A stretch of DNA of 64,000 nucleotides, from assembly GCA_963846315.1 (NCBI GenBank), contig CAWJVM010000008.1:496001-560000 (forward strand). Direction: 5' to 3'. A program made the translations under genes and the position numbers. Positions 56,868-64,000 of the stretch are shown here, piece after piece. The notes beneath the pieces are model-generated. The model saw nothing but the letters and a program-made list of their open reading frames with translations, did not search any database and was not told where the DNA came from. Within the stretch, counting starts at the first letter, position 1, and every line of letters begins with the position of its first letter. This DNA is from RPQJ01 sp963846315. Lineage in GTDB: Bacteria > Pseudomonadota > Gammaproteobacteria > Steroidobacterales > Steroidobacteraceae.

Positions 56868-59003
56868 CTAGATCGGCAACGTCCGGATCCGCTTGCCCGT
56901 CGCAGCGAACATCGCGTTGACCACCGCCGGCGTGGCAGGCGGCAGACCCGGTTCACCGATCCCGCCCGGTGCTTCCGTGCTTGGCACGATGTGCACTTCG
57001 ACCTTGGGCATCTCGTCGATGCGCAGCATCGGGTAGTCGTTGAAGTTCGATTGCTCGACGCGCCCGTTCTTGAACGTGATTTTCTCGTACAAGGCAGCGC
57101 TGAGCCCGTAGACGACGGCGCCTTCGACCTGACGGTGGATCACGTCGGGATTGACCGTGCGACCGCAGTCGACGGCGGCAACGATCCGGTGCACGCGGGG
57201 CTTGCCGTCTGCAGCGACCGAGATTTCCGCCACCTGCGCGACGAAACTGCCGAAGCAGTGGGTGAGCGCCACGCCACGATGGACGCCCTGCGGCAACGGT
57301 GAGCCCCAGCCGGCTTTCTGCGCCGCCAGATCGAGCACGCCGCGCAGGCGCGGCTGCTTGGAAAGCAGCGAACGCCGGAATTCGACGGGATCCTTGCCGG
57401 CAGCGGCCGCAACCTCGTCGATGAACGCTTCGATGAAATACACGTTCTGCGAATGGCCGACCGAGCGCCAGAACCAGAGCGGGACACCGGGTTCCGCCTG
57501 GGCATATTCGACGCGCAGGTTCGGGAACGCGTAGAGCATGTCGCCGATGCCTTCAACCGCGAATTCGTCGATGCCTTTCGGCAACTCCTTCGTGAAACCG
57601 GCGGCGATGGACAGCGCCGGCGACGCGACGCGTGCAGTGAGCGACACCGGGTTGCCGGCCGCATCGAGGCCGGCCGTGAACCGCGTGACCGATGCGGGGC
57701 GGTAGAACCACGCGCGCATGTCGTCCTCGCGCGTGTAGACGAGCTTCACCGGTACGCCGGCCGCTTTCGAGATCAACGTCGAGGCGATGATGAAGTCCTG
57801 CGCGAAGCGACGGCCGAAGCCGCCGCCGAGGTAGGTCGTGTGCACCTTCACCTTCTCGGGCGGCAATCCCGTCAATTGCGCGACGATACCCTGATTCGGG
57901 CCCGGCGCCTGTGTCGGCGCCCAGACTTCGGCCTCACCTGCACGCACCCAGGCCGTGCAGTTCATCGGTTCCATGCACGCATGCGCGAGGTAGGGTGCTT
58001 CATAGACGGCTTCGACCGTCTTCGCTACGGCGACGCTCACGTCGCCCTCGTTACGCGCTACAGCGCCCGGCTTGTTCGTCGCTTCGGCCAGGAGTTTCGA
58101 GATGCCTGCGGACGACAACGAACCGAGCGGGCCGTCGTCCCATTTCACGACCAGCGCGTCGCGGCCCTTCAGCGCAGTCCAGTAACCCTCGGCCAGCACG
58201 GCGACGCCTTGCGGAATCTGCACGACCTGCTTCACGCCCGCAATCGCCTTCGCAGCCGCATCGTCGACCGACACGATCTTCGCGCCAGGCACCGGTGCGT
58301 GCACCATGACCGCCGTGAGCAGTCCCGGCAGCTTCACGTCGATGCCGAACCCCGCGCTGCCATTGACCTTGGACGGAGTGTCGATGCGGGTCAGGCCCTG
58401 GCCGAGGATGCGGAAATCCTTGGGATCCTTGAGCGTGGGATTCTGCGGCACCGGCAGTTTCGAGGCGGCTGCGACGAGCTCACCATAGCCGGCCGACTTG
58501 CCGTCGGGACCCATGACGCGGCCATCCTGTGTGTGGCACCTGTCGGCTTCGACGCCCCATTGCGTGGCGGCCGCGGCGACCAGCATTTCGCGCGCTGCCG
58601 CTCCTGCCTTGCGCATCGGCTCGTAGTGGCCCCGGATCGCGGTCGAGCCGCCCGTGGCCTGCATGCCGAACAATGGATTGTTGTACGCCTTGTCCACGGG
58701 CGCCTGTTCCAGCCTGACGCTCTTCCAGTCGGCGTCGAGTTCCTCGGCCACCAGCGAGGCAATGCCCATGTGCACGCCCTGGCCCATTTCGGACAGGCCG
58801 CAGATGACCGTGACCTGGCCGTCTGCTGCGATGCGCAGGAAGGCGTTCGGGGCAAAGGCGCCAGCGGCGCCCGGAGTTGCCGCCGCCGCAGCCTGGCCGA
58901 ACCTGGATGTGATGGGCAGCGTGAAGCCGATGACGAGCGCGCCGGTGGCGGCCGCCGAACCCTTGAGGAACTCGCGACGCGAGGTGAATGCATTGGTGCT
59001 CAT
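56868..59003 (-). CDS. Molybdenum hydroxylase large subunit, Tat-exported (isoquinoline 1-oxidoreductase beta type)
   Basis: A 711-residue molybdopterin-binding subunit of the xanthine oxidase family. Twin-arginine signal SRREFLKG (R9, R10) directs folded export. Visible: GQGVHMGI, GGGFGRRF, QAPGPNQG, and the catalytic Glu in GGIGEPG (E684). It acts with the 2Fe-2S subunit encoded just upstream on the same strand; electrons probably go to a periplasmic or membrane cytochrome. The N-heterocycle or aldehyde substrate is unknown. Confidence 0.9.
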   Translation of the reverse strand: MSTNAFTSRREFLKGSAAATGALVIGFTLPITSRFGQAAAAATPGAAGAFAPNAFLRIAADGQVTVICGLSEMGQGVHMGIASLVAEELDADWKSVRLEQAPVDKAYNNPLFGMQATGGSTAIRGHYEPMRKAGAAAREMLVAAAATQWGVEADRCHTQDGRVMGPDGKSAGYGELVAAASKLPVPQNPTLKDPKDFRILGQGLTRIDTPSKVNGSAGFGIDVKLPGLLTAVMVHAPVPGAKIVSVDDAAAKAIAGVKQVVQIPQGVAVLAEGYWTALKGRDALVVKWDDGPLGSLSSAGISKLLAEATNKPGAVARNEGDVSVAVAKTVEAVYEAPYLAHACMEPMNCTAWVRAGEAEVWAPTQAPGPNQGIVAQLTGLPPEKVKVHTTYLGGGFGRRFAQDFIIASTLISKAAGVPVKLVYTREDDMRAWFYRPASVTRFTAGLDAAGNPVSLTARVASPALSIAAGFTKELPKGIDEFAVEGIGDMLYAFPNLRVEYAQAEPGVPLWFWRSVGHSQNVYFIEAFIDEVAAAAGKDPVEFRRSLLSKQPRLRGVLDLAAQKAGWGSPLPQGVHRGVALTHCFGSFVAQVAEISVAADGKPRVHRIVAAVDCGRTVNPDVIHRQVEGAVVYGLSAALYEKITFKNGRVEQSNFNDYPMLRIDEMPKVEVHIVPSTEAPGGIGEPGLPPATPAVVNAMFAATGKRIRTLPI

Positions 59004-59018
59004 GGCTGTCTCCGTACC

Positions 59019-59480
59019 TCAGGCGCCGAGCGTCGCGGCCGCATCCTTGATGGCGGCGCGAATCCGGTTATAGGTGCCGCAGCGGCACAGGTTCCGGCGC
59101 ATGGCTTCGTCGATGTCTGCGTCGTTGGGCTTGGGATTGCGGGCCAGCAACGCGGCTGCGCTCATGATCTGCCCGCTCTGGCAGTAACCGCATTGCGGCA
59201 CGTCGTTGCGGATCCATGCGGCCTGCAGGGCCTGGCCGATGCGGTTCGAATCCATCGCCTCGATCGTGGTGACCTGCTTGCCGGCCACCGCCTCGATCGT
59301 GGTCACGCAGGCGCGCACCGGCCTGCCGTCGACGAGCACGGTGCACGCGCCGCAGGCAGCAATGCCACAGCCGAACTTGGTGCCTGTGTAACCAAGCTCA
59401 TCGCGCAAGGCCCACAACAGCGGGGTATCGGGAGTGGCGGACAACTGCACAGTCTTGCCGTTGAGCGAGAGTGAAATCAT
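59019..59480 (-). CDS. (2Fe-2S)-binding small subunit of molybdenum hydroxylase
   Basis: A 153-residue electron-transfer subunit. Plant-type cluster ligands C38, C43, C46, C58; second cluster ligands C96, C99, C131, C133 (CGYC ... CRC). It has no signal peptide, so it would be exported in complex with the Tat-tagged large subunit (hitchhiker export). It is 15 nt upstream of the large subunit gene and divergent from the XdhC-MocA gene. Confidence 0.93.
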   Translation of the reverse strand: MISLSLNGKTVQLSATPDTPLLWALRDELGYTGTKFGCGIAACGACTVLVDGRPVRACVTTIEAVAGKQVTTIEAMDSNRIGQALQAAWIRNDVPQCGYCQSGQIMSAAALLARNPKPNDADIDEAMRRNLCRCGTYNRIRAAIKDAAATLGA

Positions 59481-59548
59481 GGAGTGTCCCCAGGCGCAGG
59501 AATGGACGCAGGAATGAAGGTGCCGGTGGGCCGGCTCCGGTAATTTAG

Positions 59549-59554
59549 TATAAA
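59549..59554 (+). promoter_or_regulatory. -10-like TATAAA, leaderless arrangement
   Basis: TATAAA lies 8 nt before ATG 59563, within the 82-nt divergent gap between the hydroxylase and maturation genes. No Shine-Dalgarno is seen. Confidence 0.45.
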
Positions 59555-59562
59555 GCGACCTG

Positions 59563-61221
59563 ATGGATGGATCATTGCATCAATTGCTGCCGATGTACGA
59601 ACGCGCGCGTGCCGAGCGGTCGCCGCTCGTGCTTGCCACGGTCGTTGCCACGCGCGGCTCGACCTACCGCAAGGCGGGGGCGCAGATGCTGGTTGGCCCC
59701 GGCGGTCGCTACGAGGGAATTCTCTCCGGCGGATGTCTCGAGGGCGACCTGGCTGGGCACGCCGCCTCCGTGCTTGAAACCGGTACCCCGAAAATGGTCC
59801 GGTACGACAATCGTGGCGACGACGACTTGCTGTGGGGACTCGGCGCCGGCTGCGAGGGCGGCATGGACGTCTGGCTCCTCCGGCTCGATCCCGCGGCCCA
59901 CTGGGAACCGTTCGCGACCCTGTCACAGTGTTTCGAGCAGCGCGTGCGGGCCCGGTATGCCTTCGTGCTCGATTCTGCGGCGCCGTCGCTGCCCGCGGGC
60001 ACGACGCTCTGGCTGACCGGCAGTCCGGCCCAGCCGCACGGTCTGCCGGAATCCGTTGACCGCTGGCTGGCAGCGCAAGCCCGCGATACCCGGGGCTCGG
60101 TCACTGCCGGAACGATCGAGTTCGATCAGCCGCGAGTGCGTCTCTTCGTCGCCACCGCCCCGGTCCCCCGCGAAGTGTTGTTGTTCGGCGGGGGTCCGGA
60201 CGCGCTGCCGGTCGTGGAATTCGGTGCGACGCTCGGCTGGCGCGTCACGGTGGCAGATCATCGGCCGGCGTACGCAGACCCGGCGCGATTCCCGCGCGCA
60301 CGGCGGGTGCTGCAGACCACGCCGTCGCAACTGGCCCAGCACGTGGACCTGGCGCAGTTCGATGCCGCGGTCATCATGAGCCATCACCTCGCGACCGACC
60401 TCGCGGCGCTCGAGGCACTGGCGTCGACTTCGATTCCCTACGTGGGGTTGCTCGGCCCGGCGTCGCGTCGACAGCGTTTGCTGGCCGATCTCGGTGCGGC
60501 GTCCGCGGCGAAGTTCGGGGCGCGGTTGCACGCACCGGTCGGGCTCGAACTCGGCGGGCGCGATCCTGCGAGCATCGCGCTCGCGATCACCGCCGAAATC
60601 CAGGCGCACCTGCATGGCAAGGGACACGGGCAGGTGCTGGATCGCAACACGGCCGCTTCGAGCCTGCACGTCATGGTGCTCGCTGCAGGAAGTTCGTCGC
60701 GTTTCGGTTCGCCGAAGCAGCTGGCCGATGTCGCGGGACGACCGCTGCTGGCGCGAGTGCTGGATACCGTGTCGCAGCTGCAGCGACGCCACGCCGTCAC
60801 CGTCGTGCTCGGTGCGCACGCCGAGCGCCTCGAGCCGCTGGTGCGCGAGGCCGCGGCGAACGTGGCTTTCAACCCCGAGCACGCCCAGGGCATCGCGAGC
60901 TCCATTCGCGTCGGCCTGGCGCAGGCGCCAATCGATGCCCGTGGCGTATTGATCGCGCTTGCAGACCAGGTGGCAGTGACAGCCGACGACCTGCGGCAGC
61001 TCGTGACGCGCTGGGAACAGCAGCCTGACCGCATCGTTGCGGCGCAGTACGCGGGCACGATCGGCGTACCTGCCATCTTCCCGGCCGACCTGTTCCGGGA
61101 ACTGTTTGAGTTGCAGGGCGATCGCGGCGCGCGTGCGGTGCTGAGGCGTCATCCGGAACGAGTAATCAGCGTGCCCATGCCTGCTGCGGCGCAGGACGTC
61201 GACACCCCGGCGGACCTGTAG
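59563..61221 (+). CDS. XdhC-MocA fusion: molybdenum cofactor insertion/cytidylation protein
   Basis: A 552-residue fusion. Residues 1-350 are XdhC/CoxI: TVVATRGSTYRKAGAQML, SGGCLEG, and a Rossmann-like XdhC_C part (LFGGGPDALPV, GLLGPASRRQRL). XdhC proteins bind and sulfurate the cofactor and load it into the hydroxylase. Residues about 365-552 are a MobA-like NTP transferase with LAAGSSSRFGSPK (373 on) and DQVAV, as in MocA, which makes molybdopterin cytosine dinucleotide. Sulfuration/insertion and cytidylation are thus joined in one chain opposite its likely client. Confidence 0.9.
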   Translation: MDGSLHQLLPMYERARAERSPLVLATVVATRGSTYRKAGAQMLVGPGGRYEGILSGGCLEGDLAGHAASVLETGTPKMVRYDNRGDDDLLWGLGAGCEGGMDVWLLRLDPAAHWEPFATLSQCFEQRVRARYAFVLDSAAPSLPAGTTLWLTGSPAQPHGLPESVDRWLAAQARDTRGSVTAGTIEFDQPRVRLFVATAPVPREVLLFGGGPDALPVVEFGATLGWRVTVADHRPAYADPARFPRARRVLQTTPSQLAQHVDLAQFDAAVIMSHHLATDLAALEALASTSIPYVGLLGPASRRQRLLADLGAASAAKFGARLHAPVGLELGGRDPASIALAITAEIQAHLHGKGHGQVLDRNTAASSLHVMVLAAGSSSRFGSPKQLADVAGRPLLARVLDTVSQLQRRHAVTVVLGAHAERLEPLVREAAANVAFNPEHAQGIASSIRVGLAQAPIDARGVLIALADQVAVTADDLRQLVTRWEQQPDRIVAAQYAGTIGVPAIFPADLFRELFELQGDRGARAVLRRHPERVISVPMPAAAQDVDTPADL

Positions 61222-61248
61222 ACTCGCTCGAAACAAGGGGAACGATTC

Positions 61249-62880
61249 ATGCTACCCATCGGCGACGTCGCTCGCGCCATCGGCATTGATCCCGGCGTGC
61301 TCGAACCGTACGGCCACTACAAGGCCAAGCTGCCGTTGTCGGCCATCCGTGGCCGGCCGAGTCGCGGCAAGCTCGTCCTGGTTTCCGCCATCACTCCCAC
61401 GCCAGCGGGCGAGGGCAAGACCACCATGACCGTCGGCCTGGTCCAGGGTCTCACGAAGATCGGCGTGCGAAGTGCCGCTGCCTTGCGCGAGCCGAGCCTC
61501 GGCCCCGTCTTTGGCATGAAGGGTGGCGGAGCGGGTGGTGGCGCGTCGGAAGTGCTGCCGATGATGGATATCAACCTGCATTTCAACGGCGATTTCCATG
61601 CCGTCTCGAGCGCGCACAACCTGTTGGCAGCGCTCGTCGACAACACGCTGCACAACGGCAACCAGTCCCGGCTCGACCCGCGGCATGTCACCTGGAAACG
61701 GGTCATCGACATGAACGATCGCGCGCTGCGCGACATCGTCATCGGGCTGGGCGGCCGTTCGGAAGGCATACCGCGCGAGAGCGGTTTCGACATCACTGCG
61801 GCGAGCGAAGTGATGGCGATCCTCTGCCTCGCGAGCGACATACCGGACCTCAAGGCGCGGCTCGGACGCATCGTGGTCGGCTATGCGTCAGATGGCGTGG
61901 CGGTCACGGCCAGCGACCTCAATGCGGTGGGCGCCATGGCGGCCTTGCTGAGCCAGGCCATCAAGCCGAACCTGGTGCAGACGACCGAAGGTGCCCCCGC
62001 GTTCGTCCACGGCGGACCCTTCGCCAACATCGCGCACGGAACGAACAGCATCACGGCGACGCGTGCGGCGCTTTCCTACGCGGACATCGTCGTGACCGAA
62101 GCGGGGTTCGCGTTCGAACTCGGTGCGGAAAAGTTCTTCGACATCAATTGCCGGTATGGCGGTTTTGCGCCGGCGTGCACGGTGCTGGTGACGACGATCC
62201 GCGCGCTCAAGATGCACGGCGGCAAGCCGTTGGCGGACGTCGGCAAGCCAGACGTCGAAGCGATGACCCGCGGCTTTTCCAACATGGAAAAGCACATCGA
62301 GAGCATCCGCAAGTTCGGGCAGTCCTGCATCGTTGCGATCAACGGCTTTCCGACGGATACGCCGGAAGAGGTGGCCGCGCTGCGGCAGCATTGCGCGAGC
62401 CTCGGCGTCCGCGCGGTCGCGGCGCAGCCTTTCAGCGAGGGCGGCAGCGGCTGCATCGAGCTGGCGGAGATCGTGCGGGATCTGGTCGCAGTCACGGAGC
62501 CTGGCTTCACGCCGCTGTACGACTGGAACGACACGATCGAGCACAAAATAGCAACGGTCGCGCGCGAAATGTACGGCGCACAGGCCGTGGACTACACGGT
62601 GCGGGCCAGGCGCGACCTCGTGCAACTGAAGAAGGCGGGTTTCGACAGGCTGCCAATCTGCATTGCAAAGACCCAGCAGTCACTGTCCGACAACCCGGCG
62701 TTGCTGGGGCGGCCGAAAGATTTTCTCGTCACCGTGCGCGAAATCCAGCTCGCCGCCGGGGCGGGGTTCGTCGTCCCGATCACCGGCGAGATCCTGCGCA
62801 TGCCGGGCCTGCCGAAAGTGCCGATGTCCGGCTGGTTCGATTTGTCGGACGACGGCGAGGTGCTGTTCTCCAAGCCCTGA
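61249..62880 (+). CDS. fhs: Formate-tetrahydrofolate ligase
   Basis: A 543-residue ATP-dependent enzyme that makes 10-formyl-THF from formate and THF. P-loop TPAGEGKTT, GPVFGMKGGGAGGG, and the EGAPAFVHGGPFANIAHG region are as in the family. Complete. ATG 61249 follows AAGGGGAA. It is convergent with a small membrane protein whose stop abuts its own. Confidence 0.96.
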   Translation: MLPIGDVARAIGIDPGVLEPYGHYKAKLPLSAIRGRPSRGKLVLVSAITPTPAGEGKTTMTVGLVQGLTKIGVRSAAALREPSLGPVFGMKGGGAGGGASEVLPMMDINLHFNGDFHAVSSAHNLLAALVDNTLHNGNQSRLDPRHVTWKRVIDMNDRALRDIVIGLGGRSEGIPRESGFDITAASEVMAILCLASDIPDLKARLGRIVVGYASDGVAVTASDLNAVGAMAALLSQAIKPNLVQTTEGAPAFVHGGPFANIAHGTNSITATRAALSYADIVVTEAGFAFELGAEKFFDINCRYGGFAPACTVLVTTIRALKMHGGKPLADVGKPDVEAMTRGFSNMEKHIESIRKFGQSCIVAINGFPTDTPEEVAALRQHCASLGVRAVAAQPFSEGGSGCIELAEIVRDLVAVTEPGFTPLYDWNDTIEHKIATVAREMYGAQAVDYTVRARRDLVQLKKAGFDRLPICIAKTQQSLSDNPALLGRPKDFLVTVREIQLAAGAGFVVPITGEILRMPGLPKVPMSGWFDLSDDGEVLFSKP

Positions 62881-63252
62881 TCAAGTTGCAGTTCGCAACG
62901 CCAGCGCGCCGATGACGAGCGCGACGAGCGCGATGATGTCGGCTGTCACCACCCGTCCCACCTGCGGGTTGTAGTCGCCGCTCGACCAGGCGAGCAGCAG
63001 GAACGAAACGACGCTGACGAACGCAGCGATGAAAGCGATGACCTGCAGGTGCGGCTTGAATGCCGCGTACACCAGGAAAGCGCCGAGCAGGCCGAACAGC
63101 ACCGCGCGGTGCCGCATCAGGATGGCGAGGTTGGGCTCGGCGAAATCGAGGCCGTAGAGGGCCGCCAGGCGCCCGGAGCCGAGCACGCCCGCCAGTGGCA
63201 GCAGATGGATGATCGCCGCGACGATCAGGCAGGCCATCACCACGTAGCGCAT
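62881..63252 (-). CDS. Small four-helix membrane protein
   Basis: A 123-residue hydrophobic protein with four membrane helices (about 3-25, 45-62, 68-88, 98-118). Short motifs RHRAVLFG and YGLDFAEPN are the only distinctive parts. Similar proteins are conserved in proteobacteria without known function. The stop directly adjoins the fhs stop. Confidence 0.8.
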   Translation of the reverse strand: MRYVVMACLIVAAIIHLLPLAGVLGSGRLAALYGLDFAEPNLAILMRHRAVLFGLLGAFLVYAAFKPHLQVIAFIAAFVSVVSFLLLAWSSGDYNPQVGRVVTADIIALVALVIGALALRTAT

Positions 63253-63321
63253 CGTGCGTCTCCTCCAGCGAATGAACCCCGTGGCCGGTCTACAGCGGCT
63301 GGCGGCGCCTTGCGGACGACG

Positions 63322-64000
63322 TCAGGGCTGCGGGCGATAGCGGTCCCGCAACTCCGTCTGCCGCGAGCGCATCGACTGCGCCTTGCCGCCGATCCAGACG
63401 TGTTCGGCATAGCTCGTCACCTCGAGCGGATCCCCCGACCACAGCACGAGGTCGGCGGGCGAGCCTGCGGCAATGCGGCCGGCTGCGGCGCCGAGGCCGA
63501 ACACGTCCGCCGGCGTGCTGGTCAACGCTGCCAGTGCGGCGTCATGCGAAAGGCCGTTGGCAACGGCAACGCCGGCACCCTGGCGCACCTTGTGCGCCTG
63601 GTTCGTCCCCGCGGAGAAATGCGTAAACAGGATCGGGACACCGGCGCGTTGCAGGCGCGCCGCGTTCTCCAGCGTCGCGCCAAGTTGGTCGAACGTGCCG
63701 GGGAGGTCGAGCAAGGGTTCGAGCACGACCGGTACCTTCGCACTGGCGAGCAGCTCCGCCACCTGCGGTGCCTGCGCGCCTCCGACGATCACGGGCTTCA
63801 CGCCGTGCCTGGCCGAGAATTCCAGCACCTGCCGGATGTCGACCGCGCGATCCACGGCGAAGGCCATGCGGCCGCCGGCGAGGTAGCGCGCGAAGACCTC
63901 TCGCCCCGTGGGCGTCAGCAGGCGCACGTCGCCCGCCTGCAGCGGCTTGCCCGGCAACGCTTCGCGCGTCGCCTGCTCGAGCAGCATGAACTGCGCGCCT
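63322..64000 (-). CDS. Amidohydrolase (imidazolonepropionase-like), 5' part outside window
   Basis: The C-terminal about 226 residues of a metal-dependent amidohydrolase; the frame is open past base 64000, so ATG 63987 is not the start. Visible: TSTPADVFGLG, AGRIAAGSPADLVLWSGDPLEVTS in pieces, typical of the end of the barrel and the beta-sandwich of exported imidazolonepropionase-like amidohydrolases. The metal-binding HxH and following motifs would lie upstream, off the window. Confidence 0.85.
   Translation of the reverse strand, partial: GAQFMLLEQATREALPGKPLQAGDVRLLTPTGREVFARYLAGGRMAFAVDRAVDIRQVLEFSARHGVKPVIVGGAQAPQVAELLASAKVPVVLEPLLDLPGTFDQLGATLENAARLQRAGVPILFTHFSAGTNQAHKVRQGAGVAVANGLSHDAALAALTSTPADVFGLGAAAGRIAAGSPADLVLWSGDPLEVTSYAEHVWIGGKAQSMRSRQTELRDRYRPQP

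Noticed and set aside
57453..59474. Plus-strand frame of 673 codons over the molybdenum hydroxylase genes
   Set aside because: Antisense shadow rich in Arg/His; real motifs (Tat signal, 2Fe-2S cysteines, GEPG) are on the minus strand.

Overview
The window is chromosomal DNA from a GC-rich (roughly 65-70 percent G+C) Gram-negative bacterium, most likely a gammaproteobacterium of the Xanthomonadales / Nevskiales / Steroidobacterales kind. Support comes from the housekeeping neighbourhoods bamD|rluD-pgeF-clpB, fmdB-DUF502-aspS and pncC-thpR-recA-recX-alaS-csrA-tRNA-Ser-tRNA-Arg, from many lipoproteins and outer-membrane barrels, and from frequent GTG/TTG starts. I cannot assign a genus. No rRNA, CRISPR array, transposase or prophage is visible.

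Layout. 1-4.8 kb: an amino acid permease (cut by the left edge), then a tightly overlapped three-gene operon: a protein phosphatase fused to a degenerate ADP-ribosylglycohydrolase domain, a zinc metallopeptidase-like protein and an ATP-grasp ligase. 4.8-12.4 kb: a heptamer-armed inverted repeat, a DksA-type zinc finger protein, peptide deformylase, secreted proteins, an M49-like peptidase, pirin, a MliC-type lipoprotein, small conserved proteins and an outer-membrane barrel. 12.4-22.7 kb: a membrane glycerophosphodiesterase, a very large FAD/Fe-S dehydrogenase broken by a one-base frameshift, a GH17-GT2 beta-glucan synthase, a decayed GH3 beta-glucosidase remnant and an eRF1-like protein. 22.7-34.3 kb: a BamD protein that runs on into an outer-membrane beta-barrel, rluD-pgeF, a ZIP transporter, a G4-prone heptamer repeat, clpB, fmdB-DUF502-aspS-hydrolase and an AT-richer ion channel gene. 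34.5-43.5 kb: mutS, an acyl-CoA dehydrogenase, envelope lipoproteins, a barrel and two paralogous secreted proteins, then pncC-thpR. 43.5-48.7 kb: recA-recX-alaS-csrA, two tRNAs and a perfect palindrome. 48.8-64 kb: accessory metabolism (GST, tandem HxlR regulator, NTF2-like, acyl-CoA dehydrogenase, nitronate monooxygenase), the yqjD-yqjE-yqjK-like membrane trio, a TIR-TolB-TPR protein, YajD, a Tat-exported molybdenum hydroxylase with its 2Fe-2S subunit and an XdhC-MocA maturation fusion, formate-THF ligase, a small membrane protein and an amidohydrolase cut by the right edge.

Themes. Much of the window concerns the envelope: barrel assembly, periplasmic glucan, lipoproteins and small barrels. 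Many genes are translationally coupled through 4-base ATGA/GTGA overlaps. At least five genes have a TATA-like hexamer 6-8 nt before the start codon and no convincing Shine-Dalgarno, which suggests leaderless transcription. The most unusual items are the BamD-barrel fusion, the phosphatase/pseudo-glycohydrolase-peptidase-ligase operon, the two locus-specific heptamer inverted repeats, and the broken genes flanking the glucan synthase.
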